A stretch of 40,238 bases of DNA from Nocardia alni (GCF_019038435.1 NZ_JAGPOX010000092.1:1-40238), one strand, 5' to 3'. Positions 24,752-33,626 are shown, counted from the first letter of the stretch. Notes: generated by a model not told the origin, from the sequence alone. Numbers and translations: made by a program.

Positions 24752-25660
24752 ATGCGAGCAATCACTCAGAACAGATTCGGTGGTCCGGACGTCCTCGAGA
24801 CCGTCGAGGTCCCGCGCCCGACGCCCGGGCCGGGGGAGGTCCTGGTGCGGGTAACGGCCACCTCGGTGAATCCGGCCGACTGGAAGCTGCGGTCGGGAGA
24901 GGTGACCAGGCTCGGCGAGCCCCCCTTCACACTGGGGTTCGACGTCTCGGGGACCGTGGTCGAGGCGGTCGGCGATGTCACCGAATTGCGGCCCGGCGAC
25001 CAGGTTTTCGGCATGTTCCTCACTCGCTTCGGGGCCTACGCGGAATACGTCGCGGTACCGGCGAATCTTCTGGCGATTCGACCCGGCCGACTGGACGACG
25101 CCGACGCGGCGGCCCTGCCGACCGCCGCGTTGACGGCCTGGCAGGCTCTGGCGGATCTGCGTGCCGGACAACGGATCCTGATCCACGCGGCGGCGGGCGG
25201 TGTCGGTCACCTGGCCGTGCAGATCGCCAAGGCCCGCGGGGCGTACGTGATCGGCACCGCCCGCACGGTCAACCATGTATTCCTGCGCTCCCTCGGCGCG
25301 GACGAGTTGATCGACTACACCGTGGTCGATTTCGCCGAGGCGGTGCATGAGGTCGACGTCGTGCTGGACCTGATCGGTGGTGACTACGGGCAGCGTTCGC
25401 TGCGCACGCTACGGGCGGACGGACGCTATATCGATGCGCAGGGCTCGGACGCCGAGGGCGATCCGCGCTACGTCCGGTTCTATGTGACGCCCAGCGGCAC
25501 GGACGCCCACGAACTCGGAAACCTGGCCGCACAGGGGAAATTGCGTGTCGACATCGCGCGGGTGATGCCGCTCGCGGATGTCGCCGAGGCCCACAAGCTC
25601 AGCGAGTCGGGCCGCGTCCGCGGCAAGATCGTCTTGACCCCGTGGATCGCTGGCGTATAG
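24752..25660 (+). CDS. Zinc-independent NADPH quinone reductase-like oxidoreductase (MDR family)
   Basis: 302 residues from ATG 24752 (MRAITQNRFGGPDVLE). GroES-like domain with NPADWKLRSGE, then a Rossmann fold with ILIHAAAGGVGHLAVQIAKARGA near residue 150, and the C-terminal LSESGRVRGKIVL. There are no zinc-binding cysteines. Members reduce quinones or enals with NADPH. It is controlled, by position, by the divergent HxlR regulator. The TAG stop is followed two bases later by a 23-bp sequence also found beside the other Qor-like gene (7080-7102). Confidence 0.92.
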   Translation: MRAITQNRFGGPDVLETVEVPRPTPGPGEVLVRVTATSVNPADWKLRSGEVTRLGEPPFTLGFDVSGTVVEAVGDVTELRPGDQVFGMFLTRFGAYAEYVAVPANLLAIRPGRLDDADAAALPTAALTAWQALADLRAGQRILIHAAAGGVGHLAVQIAKARGAYVIGTARTVNHVFLRSLGADELIDYTVVDFAEAVHEVDVVLDLIGGDYGQRSLRTLRADGRYIDAQGSDAEGDPRYVRFYVTPSGTDAHELGNLAAQGKLRVDIARVMPLADVAEAHKLSESGRVRGKIVLTPWIAGV

Positions 25661-25662
25661 GA

Positions 25663-25745
25663 GAGAACCGGCCTCCCGCTGCATTATGCGACCCGATTTC
25701 GCGGTTTCCGGACTGCCGGAGCGGGAAAATGCAGCGTCAGGCCGG
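25663..25745 (+). repeat. 23-bp exact repeat, copy 2, within an 83-base hairpin unit
   Basis: Bases 25663-25685 match 7080-7102 exactly. Here the sequence also forms the left arm of an inverted repeat: 25668-25685 pairs with 25728-25745 in a 7-bp stem, a 2x2 internal loop and a 9-bp stem (CGCTGCATT with AATGCAGCG). The hairpin fills the space between the convergent oxidoreductase and GlnX-like genes, so it may act as a terminator or be a small dispersed repeat. Confidence 0.7.
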
Positions 25746-25751
25746 ATACCT

Positions 25752-27227
25752 CTATCGGTATTCCGCCAGACGCGGCCGGATGCCGAGGAATGCTGCGATC
25801 GTGATCAGGGCGAACAGCGCGTAGGGGATCCAGTCGGTCCAGCCGCCGAGGTCATTGATTCCGGCCGGGATGGCCGCGTCGAAGGCATGCTGGTTCACGT
25901 CGGTCACGGAGTTCAGCTGGATGTTGTAGGCCGCGAAGTCGCCGTCGGAGGATCCGTAGTCGGTACTGGTGTAGAACGAGATCGCTTGCTGCAGATTGGT
26001 TTCCGCCTGCGCGCGGAAGATCGTGTCGTCTTGCTGGTAGGTATGGTAGGCAGCCAGCGTGGCGCGCGCGGAAATGTCCTCGCCGAGGAAGTCGATGTTG
26101 TGCAGTTCGTCGCCGAACAACCCACCGATCGTCAGGCCGTTTCCATCGATGAAGGTGCCCATGGCCGTGGTGAGGGCCGGGTAGTACTGCGCAAAAGTGC
26201 TCGCGTCCACCTGTGCCAGTACCTGCGACTTGGTGAAGAACGCCGGCTCGTATTGCTGGGCACGGGTCGGATCAACCAGATACCGGCTCTCGTCGGCGTT
26301 GGCGTCGAATCCGATCGCACGCGCCTGCTCCACTATGAGCAGCGAATCGAAGGCATCCTGTTTGGCGATCCTCAACTGGGTACCGGCCTGGGTGGTGGCG
26401 ATCGCGCCGCCGATCACGAGCACCAGCGCCAGGACGGTCGCCACCAGCAGCGCGGGGTTGAGCAGGCGGCGCATGGTCAGGCGCAGCATGACCTGCAAGC
26501 CGATCAGCGCGGCGAACAACACCACCGCGAATACGCCCAGCCACGCATCCGTGACGACCGAATCGTGTCGTGTCGCGGTGTAAGCGCTTTGCAGCACATT
26601 GTTGTTGGCGTGAGTGAGATCCTGGATGGTCCCCAGCGTGGTCGCCATCAGATCGGTGGCCTGCCGATACTCGTTCAGGATGTCGGGCGAGGGATGGCCC
26701 GCCGGATTGTGCTCGGAGGCGTCCAGCAGTTGGATGTTCGCCGCCAGTGCCTCGTACTGGCCGAAATGGTCGAATATGCTGCTCAAGGTGGCCTGGGTGG
26801 CGGAGTCGCCGCCGGCGACGGTGGTGGCAAGGCGCAGGTCGTCACCGGCCTGTACCCGGCACTGCTCATATGTTCGCAGCGCGGTCGCCCGGGTGACCGC
26901 CAGGGCCGGATCGTCGCCCGCCAGAAGCAGATTCCCGATCTGTGAATCCATATCGGCGAGCGCGGAGGCCATATCCTCGGTAGCCGCGACGCCCGGTGCG
27001 GTGTGGTGGCCGAGCGAATCGATCCCGCCGCGAATCGACCCGGCTCCGAGCGCGATCGTGACTGCCGCCCCGAACGCCGCGACGATCGCGACGATCGCGA
27101 GCAGCCGGATCCACGCCGGATGGTCTCCGCGCCCCGGCAGCCGCGCGCCGATCACGGTCAACGGGCCGCGAGGGCCCGTTTGTTCGTCATGGCCGGACTC
27201 CGGTCGGAGCGGTGCGGCGGTCACCAT
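25752..27227 (-). CDS. GlnX-like integral membrane sensor protein
   Basis: 491 residues from ATG 27227. Hydrophobic helices lie at about residues 40-62, 214-236, 245-268 and 463-485, with two large soluble loops of mainly helical character (about 65-210 and 270-460). This two-sensor-domain layout matches the GlnX/Rv0412c type of protein. In Corynebacterium and Mycobacterium, GlnX works with the lipoprotein GlnH to signal amino-acid (Asp/Glu) levels to PknG. Here the gene follows pknG in the direction of transcription by 111 bases and no glnH gene lies between. The assignment rests on topology and context; residue-level identity was not tested. Confidence 0.7.
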   Translation of the reverse strand: MVTAAPLRPESGHDEQTGPRGPLTVIGARLPGRGDHPAWIRLLAIVAIVAAFGAAVTIALGAGSIRGGIDSLGHHTAPGVAATEDMASALADMDSQIGNLLLAGDDPALAVTRATALRTYEQCRVQAGDDLRLATTVAGGDSATQATLSSIFDHFGQYEALAANIQLLDASEHNPAGHPSPDILNEYRQATDLMATTLGTIQDLTHANNNVLQSAYTATRHDSVVTDAWLGVFAVVLFAALIGLQVMLRLTMRRLLNPALLVATVLALVLVIGGAIATTQAGTQLRIAKQDAFDSLLIVEQARAIGFDANADESRYLVDPTRAQQYEPAFFTKSQVLAQVDASTFAQYYPALTTAMGTFIDGNGLTIGGLFGDELHNIDFLGEDISARATLAAYHTYQQDDTIFRAQAETNLQQAISFYTSTDYGSSDGDFAAYNIQLNSVTDVNQHAFDAAIPAGINDLGGWTDWIPYALFALITIAAFLGIRPRLAEYR

Positions 27228-27338
27228 GAGCGCACCCCCGACTTCGGCGCCGATTCCGAACGCACGCCGGGATGACCGGTCCGGGGTTGGACGATGTTCA
27301 CATCGGATCCTTCATCAGGTGTCGAGGCTTGCGGTGCG

Positions 27339-29560
27339 TCAGAACCAGGTCAGCGGACGTATCTGGTTGGCGCGGGTGACCAGATCGCGGCGGCTGCGTT
27401 TGTCGGGAGTCAAGCGGGCGAGTGTGCGGTACTGGGTCTCCAGGGCGCGGCGCAGGGGCCGTTCTTCCAGTGGGCAGTCGAGCACACGCAGATCGGTGGG
27501 TGCGCCGTTGTGCGCTGACACGAGCGCACGGGCCGCGTCGAGAACCTGAATTTCGAAGTGCGCCTTACGCTCCGGTTCCAGATCCAGTTCTTCCAACCGC
27601 TGTCCCGCGGTCGCCAGATACTCCCGGCCCGACGTGGCTGCCGCCGCATGCACCCGGATGCGCACCGCCGCGAGGCGAGCCGACACGTGATGGTTCGAGG
27701 TCTCGGGCACCGATTCCACCGTGGCGATCGCACCATCGAAATCACCCTTGGCCATCAGGGTTCGCGCCAGACCGAACCCGGCGCTGGGGTAATTCGGATC
27801 GGTCCGCCATACGAGCCGGTAGAGCTCACCCGCGGAGGCGGGGTCGCCGCCGCATTCGAGGGATGCGGCCAGGGCGAGTTTGGGCGCGGCCTCACCGGGC
27901 AGGAGATCGTAGATTTCGTCGAAACATTCCAGGGCTGCATCGGTATCGCCGCTGGTGAGCGCCGCCAAACCGCGATGCCACACGATCCGCCAATCGGTGG
28001 CCTCGGTGGCCTCCCACTGATCGAGTTCGGCTGTGGCTGTGGCGATGTCGCCGGACTCCAAGCGCGCCCGCACCAGTGCCAGACACACCTCGTAGGTCTG
28101 ATCGGGCACGGCGGTCAGCATCGCGACCATGCGCGCCGGATCACCGCTGATGGTGGCCAGTCGGCGCGCGGCCGGATCGGCCGTATCCACCAGGGGCACC
28201 GGCAGATTCCGTGCCACCGCGGCGGGGGCGAGCGGGGTGGGCAGTCCCGGGGATCGGCGCCGAACACCCCACGCTCGGCGCCGAACGTCGGTGAGGGCGC
28301 GGGGTGCGGCACACCGTCTTCGGCCGCCACCACCTCGCGCAGCACCCCGGTGAGCTGTTCGGCCATCTCGGACGCCGAACCGAAGCGGTCGCCCGGCGCG
28401 GGCGCGGTGGCGCGCAGCAGCAGCCGCTCGAACGACGGATGTTGTTGCAGTACGGGTATGTCCGTCGCCGGTGGCAGCTCGTGCAGATACCGCTTGCGGT
28501 AGTCGAAGTTGAACGTCAGCACCGCCAGCGTGCGCCCGATGGTGTAGAGGTCCGATTCGATCGAGGAGCCCTCGGCCTCGAGTTCCGGTGCGCAGTAGCC
28601 GTCGGTCTTGAAACCGACGCTCTCCTGGTCGTCCATTCGGCGCACCGCGCCCAGGTCGATCAGTTCGAGGCGTTCCTCGCACTGGATGACGTTGTCCGGC
28701 TTGAAATCACAGTAGAGCAGGCCCAGCGAGTGCAGATAGCCCATGGCGGGCAGGATTTCGAGCATGTAGGCCAAAGACTGTGCGGGCGGCAGCGGTTCGA
28801 GCCGACCGGTCCCGTTGCGATTGGACCGCAACTCCTTCAGCGATACCCCGCCGACATACTCCATCACGATGTAACCGACCAGCTCACCGCTGCGCGGATC
28901 GGGATGCTGGACGAAGTTGTAGATCTTGACGATATTCGGGTGCTCGACGGTGGCCAGGAATTGCCGCTCGGCCACCGCGGCGGCCATGGCGTCGCTGTCG
29001 CCGCTGTCCAGCAGGCCCTTGAGTACCACCCACCGGTCGCTGACGTTGCGGTCCCGAGCCAGATAGATCCAGCCCAGGCCGCCGTGCGCCAGAGCGCCGA
29101 GCACCTCGTACTGCCCGGCGACCAGATCGCCCGGCGAGAGTTTCGGGGCGAAGGAGAATCCGGCGCCGCAGTGCGCGCAGAAGCCCTCGCTGCGTCCGGC
29201 GACCCCGTCGTGCCCCCGGCCGATCGGGTTGCCGCACCGGCTGCAGAACCGGTCGTGCTCGGGGACCTGTGGATCGGTCAGGATCGCGGTCGAGGGGTCG
29301 CGGTAGGGCACCGGCGCGATGGTGACCAGCCCCGCGCCGAGGTGGCCGCGGTTGGAGCGGGCGCTGCGGGTCGAGCGCGAGCGGCTCGAGCTGCGGCGGG
29401 TCGAGCGCCGGGAGATGCCGCTCGGGGTGGATCCGATGGTGGCCGGGGTGGACGCTGCGGCGGGTTCGGGTGCGAGCCCGCAGACGTCGCAGTAGCCGTC
29501 CTCGATGGTTCCGGTGCAATCCGGCTGCTCACAGCGTGCCACCACACAAACCCGTTCCAT
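27339..29560 (-). pseudogene. pknG: Serine/threonine protein kinase PknG, frame broken once (frameshift or sequencing error)
   Basis: ATG 29560 starts a Zn-ribbon-like N-terminus (CEQPDC...CDVCG) and then the rubredoxin-like pair CSRCG and CAHCG. The kinase domain has GALAHGGLGWIYLARD, VVLKG (ATP-binding Lys), YCDFKPDN (catalytic loop without the Arg, as in PknG) and DLGAVR. At about residue 437 the frame goes wrong. The rest, including the TPR domain (SGDIATATAELDQWEATEA through to ANQIRPLTWF, stop at 27339), is in another frame. Reading one extra G in the minus-strand run at about 28245-28252 restores PRGLPTPLAPAAVAR and gives 740 residues, close to the 750 of M. tuberculosis PknG. PknG phosphorylates GarA/OdhI to steer the TCA cycle and glutamate use. 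If real, the lesion separates kinase and TPR domains. Confidence 0.88.
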
Positions 29561-29821
29561 TGCCCAAGCCCGCGTGGAACTCCTCCCCACCCGGTAATCC
29601 ACATGCTGCCAGAGGTGAGCGTAAACAGCCCGTAAGTTTATCGGAGCGGGATTTTCCGCGTGTCGAGCGCGGATTTGGTGTGTCTGCCTGCGGGACAGGC
29701 GGCAAATACGGTTGAATGATCGTGATCGACGAGTTCTGCCTGCTTGCCCCCGCCACCTCCGGGAGTCAACGTCTCGGGTGGCCACACCAGCATCACCTCA
29801 GCATCCGAGAGGACAACGAAC

Positions 29822-30115
29822 GTGAGCATGGTTCTCGCCGCACACGAGATGTATACGACGGTGCTGGCCCAGGTCGGCAACCCCACCCCGGAGACGCCCC
29901 CGGCGGCGGACAAGCTGCTCAAAATGGTCCGGTACTTCACCTGGTTCGTCCTGCTGTCCGGCGTCACCGCGGTCACCTACGGCGGCGGCAGGTTCGCCTG
30001 GGAGAAGTGGAGCGGCGGCGGTCTGGAGTCGCCCAAGATGGTCGCGGGCGCGATGATCGGCGGCGGCGTGGCCACGAGCGCCGGAACGATCATGAACGCT
30101 GTCATCGGCAGCTGA
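29822..30115 (+). CDS. Small two-helix membrane protein (VirB2/TrbC-like topology)
   Basis: 97 residues from GTG 29822, with GAGAGGAC about 8 bases upstream; ATG 29828 is an alternative. Two hydrophobic segments are visible: YFTWFVLLSGVTAVTYGGG (about residues 42-60) and the small-residue-rich MVAGAMIGGGVATSAGTIM (about 74-92), separated by a short charged loop (FAWEKWSGG). This is the shape of VirB2/TrbC-type pilins and of small integral membrane proteins encoded near type IV-like loci in actinobacteria. No conjugation genes are nearby. It is divergent from pknG. Function unknown. Confidence 0.6.
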   Translation: MSMVLAAHEMYTTVLAQVGNPTPETPPAADKLLKMVRYFTWFVLLSGVTAVTYGGGRFAWEKWSGGGLESPKMVAGAMIGGGVATSAGTIMNAVIGS

Positions 30116-30130
30116 TCCCGCTGCCGACAG

Positions 30131-30185
30131 TGAACGAAGGTCCCCGGAGCCGACCGGTTCCGGTATGTCGGGGGACCTTCGTTCA
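30131..30185. terminator. Strong bidirectional terminator
   Basis: A perfect 15-bp stem (30131-30145 with 30171-30185) surrounds a 25-base apical region. It lies between the stop of the small membrane protein (30115) and the stop of the convergent DUF305 gene (30193), so it can serve both. Confidence 0.8.
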
Positions 30186-30192
30186 GTGTGTG

Positions 30193-30813
30193 TCAGCCTT
30201 GCGTGAGCATGCCTTGCATCTGCTGGATCTCCGCCTGCTGGTTGGTGATGATGTTGTGCGCCAGCGTCTTCGCGTCGGGGTTCACGCCGCTCGCCAGTTC
30301 GGTGTTCGACATCGTGACGGCGCCCTGGTGGTGCGCGATCATCATCTTCAGCCACATCGTGTCGAAGGCGTGGCCGGTCGCGTTCTGTAGCGCCGTCATC
30401 TGATCCTGCGACATGACACCGTCCATGGGGTGATCCATCGTCGTAGAGGGGGTGGGCTTGCCGAAGCTGTGCAGCAGGTCGGCGAACTTCGCCATCTCCG
30501 GGGCCTGCGCCTTCTCGATATTCGCCGCCAGCGTCAGCAGCTGCTGATTCTGCGATTTGCCCGGCACCATCTTCGCCATGTCGATCGCCTGTGCGTGATG
30601 TGGATACATCATCTGCAGGAAGGTGACGTCGGCATCGTTGAAGTCGGTGCGGGTGGGCTTACCGGTCGCGGAAGCCTGGCTCGTGCCCGGCGTAGTCGCC
30701 GTCGAGCTGGGCGTGCCGGATGATCCGCCGGAGTTGTTGCTACAGCCCGCGATGAGCAGGGCGGCGGCGATTCCGGTGCCGGCCAGGGTGATTCGGGTAC
30801 GGCGTGCGAGCAT
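30193..30813 (-). CDS. DUF305 lipoprotein, probable copper/metal-binding
   Basis: 206 residues from ATG 30813, with AGGAGG 6 bases upstream. The signal peptide ends in a lipobox (LLIAGC, about residues 19-24), followed by a Ser/Thr/Gly linker, so it is anchored outside the membrane. DUF305 is ferritin-like/helical; its two copies of the metal-ligand signature appear as MMYPHHAQAIDMA and MMIAHHQGAVTMS, each His-His with nearby Met. Cyanobacterial CopM, a DUF305 protein, binds copper in the periplasm. It follows the DUF6153 gene by 89 bases on the same strand. A role in copper or silver tolerance is inferred. Confidence 0.93.
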   Translation of the reverse strand: MLARRTRITLAGTGIAAALLIAGCSNNSGGSSGTPSSTATTPGTSQASATGKPTRTDFNDADVTFLQMMYPHHAQAIDMAKMVPGKSQNQQLLTLAANIEKAQAPEMAKFADLLHSFGKPTPSTTMDHPMDGVMSQDQMTALQNATGHAFDTMWLKMMIAHHQGAVTMSNTELASGVNPDAKTLAHNIITNQQAEIQQMQGMLTQG

Positions 30814-30902
30814 GGTTGTCCTCCTGGGGAGTTGCCGATTCGGCGGGTGATGAGTACCGAAAACCCGCATCCGCGTGGGGTTCACGCCGATGCGGCGGTG
30901 CA

Positions 30903-31388
30903 TCAGATCCGCAGAATCGATAATTCGGCCAGAGAGGGCATGGTCCACGGTGGTGGGCGGGTGCGCCGGGACAACCGGTGCCGCGCGGTCCGGGCGCCTG
31001 CGTATGGATCTGCCCCGATGCGCCCGAGAAGAACCAGCCCCAGCGTCAATGCCAGCAGGGTGAGAATGAATACGCAGGCGTGCATGCCGCCGTGCATCCC
31101 GCATCCGCAGCCGTCGCAGCCGAGCCCGGTGCGCGCGGGCATGGGCTGACCAGCCATCGCATTTGCGGACGTCGCTGTGTCACGACTCGACATGACGTGG
31201 TCACCGGTCGGCGTGATGTGGTCCATCATCCTGGTCTGGACGCTGATCGTCTGCGCCGCAGCATCTCCGGACATGTGATGAGACGGGGCGACAACCAGGA
31301 TGTGCATGATCGCGACACCCGCCAGCAGCACCAGCAAGCCCGCCGCCCGGACATATCCGGGGGCGAGGTGTCGGAGCCCGGCGTTCAC
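30903..31388 (-). CDS. DUF6153 family membrane protein
   Basis: 161 residues from GTG 31388 (no strong ribosome binding site). Two hydrophobic helices, about residues 14-33 and 104-122, flank an extracytoplasmic loop rich in His and Met (PSHHMSG, RMMDHIT, GDHVMSS) and a cluster of Cys/His next to the second helix (GCDGCGCGMHGGMHACVF). The ligand-rich loop strongly suggests binding of copper or a similar soft metal. It is upstream of the DUF305 gene; the pair recurs, from memory, in actinobacterial genomes. A palindrome resembling a CsoR/RicR operator lies at 31414-31430, just upstream of the start. Confidence 0.8.
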   Translation of the reverse strand: MNAGLRHLAPGYVRAAGLLVLLAGVAIMHILVVAPSHHMSGDAAAQTISVQTRMMDHITPTGDHVMSSRDTATSANAMAGQPMPARTGLGCDGCGCGMHGGMHACVFILTLLALTLGLVLLGRIGADPYAGARTARHRLSRRTRPPPWTMPSLAELSILRI

Positions 31389-31413
31389 GGTCGACAGTCT
31401 AGCGGACTGTCAG

Positions 31414-31430
31414 ATACCCCTGGCAGGTAT
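31414..31430 (-). promoter_or_regulatory. Candidate copper-responsive (CsoR/RicR-like) operator
   Basis: ATACC (31414-31418) and GGTAT (31426-31430) form an inverted repeat with a 7-base spacer, 26 bases upstream of the DUF6153 start. The left half reads ATACCCC, as in the ATACCCC...GGGGTAT sites of CsoR/RicR; the right half lacks the inner Gs. A second inverted repeat, GACAGTC (31393-31399) with GACTGTC (31405-31411), lies between it and the start. Confidence 0.4.
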
Positions 31431-31547
31431 GTGGCCGAGTAGCCCATGGCATTGGTCATGACGATCGCCGCCGCCGGTATGCCCAAGGGCCGCGTTTCAC
31501 CCTCGGTCGCCCCGGAACCGGCCGCGATCATGGACTGAGTCGGCCCG

Positions 31548-31613
31548 GCGTGCCTCCGGCTGGGATCCACGTCGGGCCGAGGGAGGCGACGTGGATCCCA
31601 GCCGGAGGCACGC
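31548..31613. repeat. 27-bp perfect inverted repeat with 12-base loop
   Basis: Bases 31548-31574 are the exact reverse complement of 31587-31613, with a 12-base purine/G-rich loop (31575-31586). It lies about 190 bases beyond the S10 peptidase stop, far for a simple terminator, and no gene stop is nearer. It may be a dispersed repeat, a structured RNA or a transcription stop. Confidence 0.85.
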
Positions 31614-31806
31614 AGGGTGGCGCCAGTCGGCCGGGGTATTCGGGGTGCCGACCGATCCGAGGCCGAGATGACTTCGAATACCCAGTGGTGCTCGGTGGTT
31701 GCCGTTCGGCCTGCCGGGCACTGCTCGGATACGACCGGCGTCGATGGGATCCAAGGCACAATGAGCCGCCTGGTGACCATCGGCGCCGGCCCTGGGCATG
31801 ATCCGC

Positions 31807-33339
31807 TCAGCTCTTGCTCTGCTGGAGGGCGAGGATCCGGCTCACCGCCTCGACATCATGGGTCGTCGCGTCGTACAGCTGGGCCAGATCCTGCCTGAGG
31901 GCCGTGCGCGAGTTGCCGTCCAGGTAGATCATGTGGCCGGACGGGTAGAAGCGGGTGGTCAGATTCTTGCGGATGGCCGCGTCTGCCAGCGGCATGTTCA
32001 ACAGGTCGAGCACCGTCTGATAGAACGGGGTCACGTAGTCGTAATACCCGTTGGCGGACAACACCTTCAGGTCGACGTTGATCGCCATCAGGGCTGCCAG
32101 ATCGCCTGCGGTGTACAGCGCCCCGGCCGCGGCGGGCTGTTTCGCGCCGGTCGGGTCGACGTGGGTGTAGTCCCAATTCTGGAAAACCGCGTCGTTGAGG
32201 TCGACGAAGTCCGAGGTCGAGGTGTACTTCAGCTGCTCGTTGAGGTAGACGTTCCACATCGTGGTGTAGACGCCGGATACCGCCGCCATCGTCGGATCGT
32301 TGCCGCCGGAGTTGGATTGGATGTTGCCCGCGATACCCGAGTCGATCCCTGTCACCCGGCCGTCGTACGCGCCGAGGGCCAGGCTCTTATCGGCCAGCAG
32401 GGTGGTCAGGAAAGGTTGGCCGACGGCCAGACTCCACGATGTCAGGGTGTTCTTGTCGATGCCGGTATACGCGACGAGCTTGTCCACCGTGGCCGGATCG
32501 GGATTCGGAAATGCTTGCAGCGCGGTGGTATACGGGCCGCTGGCGAACTGCTCGACCTCGGCGGCGAGGGCCGTGAGGTCGGCGGGGGGAGGGGTGAGGC
32601 TCTGGCGCTTGTGGTACCACGCGTCGGCGGCGGCGGTCGGCAGAATGCCGACCGCGTTGCCCGAGGTGCGATAGTCCAGGATCGAGGACTGCAGGGTGAC
32701 GCCGTTGAGGTCGACGCCGTCCTCGTGCAGCATGTACGCGAGCACGCAGCTGCGCGGGGTGCCGTACGACTCGCCGAACAGGTATTTCGGGGAGTTCCAG
32801 CGGCTGTTCTTGGTCAGATACCGCTTGATGAAATCCTTCAGCGAGGTGGCGTCGGTGTCGGTGCCCCAGAACTCGCGATTCTTGTGCGGTGCGATGGCCG
32901 CGGAGTACCCGGTGCCGACCGGATTGATGAACACCAGATCGCTCTTGTCGAGCAGGGAATCCGGGTTGTCCTCCATCGAATACGGTGCGGGCGGAGTGAA
33001 ACTCGGCATATCGGTCTTGATCCGGCGCGGTGCGAACGAGCCGAGCAGTACGAAGACCGACGACGAGCCGGGGCCGCCGTTGTAGAAGAAGGTGACCGGA
33101 CGCGACTGTTCCGACTGGCCGTCCTCGGTGAACGCGACGTAGAAGAACTTCGCGTTCGGTGTGGATTCGCTCGGATCGACCGTGACGAGATGTCCGGCCG
33201 TTGCGGTGTAGGCGATCTCGCGCCCGCCGAGGGTGATCGTGTGATGGGTGACGGCCGCGGCCTCGGTGGTGTCGGTGATGTTGTCGTCCGGGCCGCTGCC
33301 ATAGGCGACGGGATCGGCGAACGGTTGATCGGTACTCAT
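31807..33339 (-). CDS. Serine carboxypeptidase-like peptidase, family S10
   Basis: 510 residues from ATG 33339, with GGGGTGG about 6 bases upstream; ATG 33354 is in frame but not needed. S10 hallmarks are FFYNGGPGSSS (oxyanion-hole region, about residues 85-94), GESYG with Ser191 as nucleophile, VLSANGYYDYVTPF with the catalytic Asp near residue 430, and FYPSGHMIYLD with the catalytic His. Enzymes of this fold remove C-terminal residues from peptides at acid pH. No signal peptide is visible at the N-terminus, so bacterial intracellular use is likely. It is divergent from the RsmC-like gene. Confidence 0.92.
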   Translation of the reverse strand: MSTDQPFADPVAYGSGPDDNITDTTEAAAVTHHTITLGGREIAYTATAGHLVTVDPSESTPNAKFFYVAFTEDGQSEQSRPVTFFYNGGPGSSSVFVLLGSFAPRRIKTDMPSFTPPAPYSMEDNPDSLLDKSDLVFINPVGTGYSAAIAPHKNREFWGTDTDATSLKDFIKRYLTKNSRWNSPKYLFGESYGTPRSCVLAYMLHEDGVDLNGVTLQSSILDYRTSGNAVGILPTAAADAWYHKRQSLTPPPADLTALAAEVEQFASGPYTTALQAFPNPDPATVDKLVAYTGIDKNTLTSWSLAVGQPFLTTLLADKSLALGAYDGRVTGIDSGIAGNIQSNSGGNDPTMAAVSGVYTTMWNVYLNEQLKYTSTSDFVDLNDAVFQNWDYTHVDPTGAKQPAAAGALYTAGDLAALMAINVDLKVLSANGYYDYVTPFYQTVLDLLNMPLADAAIRKNLTTRFYPSGHMIYLDGNSRTALRQDLAQLYDATTHDVEAVSRILALQQSKS

Positions 33340-33626
33340 CGAAAACCACCCCATAGTTCGATTCGAGACAGCAAATCGTTTGGGGCGCTGCTTTTTTCGA
33401 ACGACCCCCTGGCCGAGCTGCCATGTATGGGGCTCAGCCTACAAGTGCCGGACGGTCCGCGCCAGAGGAATCTGTGAGTACTCCGGGAACGGGTTGGAGC
33501 AACCTCCCAGCAGCGTGCGCCGACCCGCCGTGCACGGCACCGGGATGTTATGGCTGGTACGGATGTTGAAGGAGTAACCAACGGGGTGGGCGTGACGGTG
33601 CGGCAACGATCTAGCACACTGTAGGG

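Larger units (their letters stand above)
31389..31806. other. Intergenic stretch with a very long perfect hairpin
   Basis: 418 bases between the DUF6153 start and the S10 peptidase stop. Besides the operator-like site it holds a 27-bp perfect inverted repeat (31548-31613) and a smaller one, GGGTATTCG with CGAATACCC, at about 31636-31684. Open frames crossing it match nothing I know. Confidence 0.55.

Noticed and set aside
31548..31613. Ends of an insertion sequence
   Set aside because: The arms are only 12 bases apart with no transposase frame; this is a hairpin, not the two ends of an IS.
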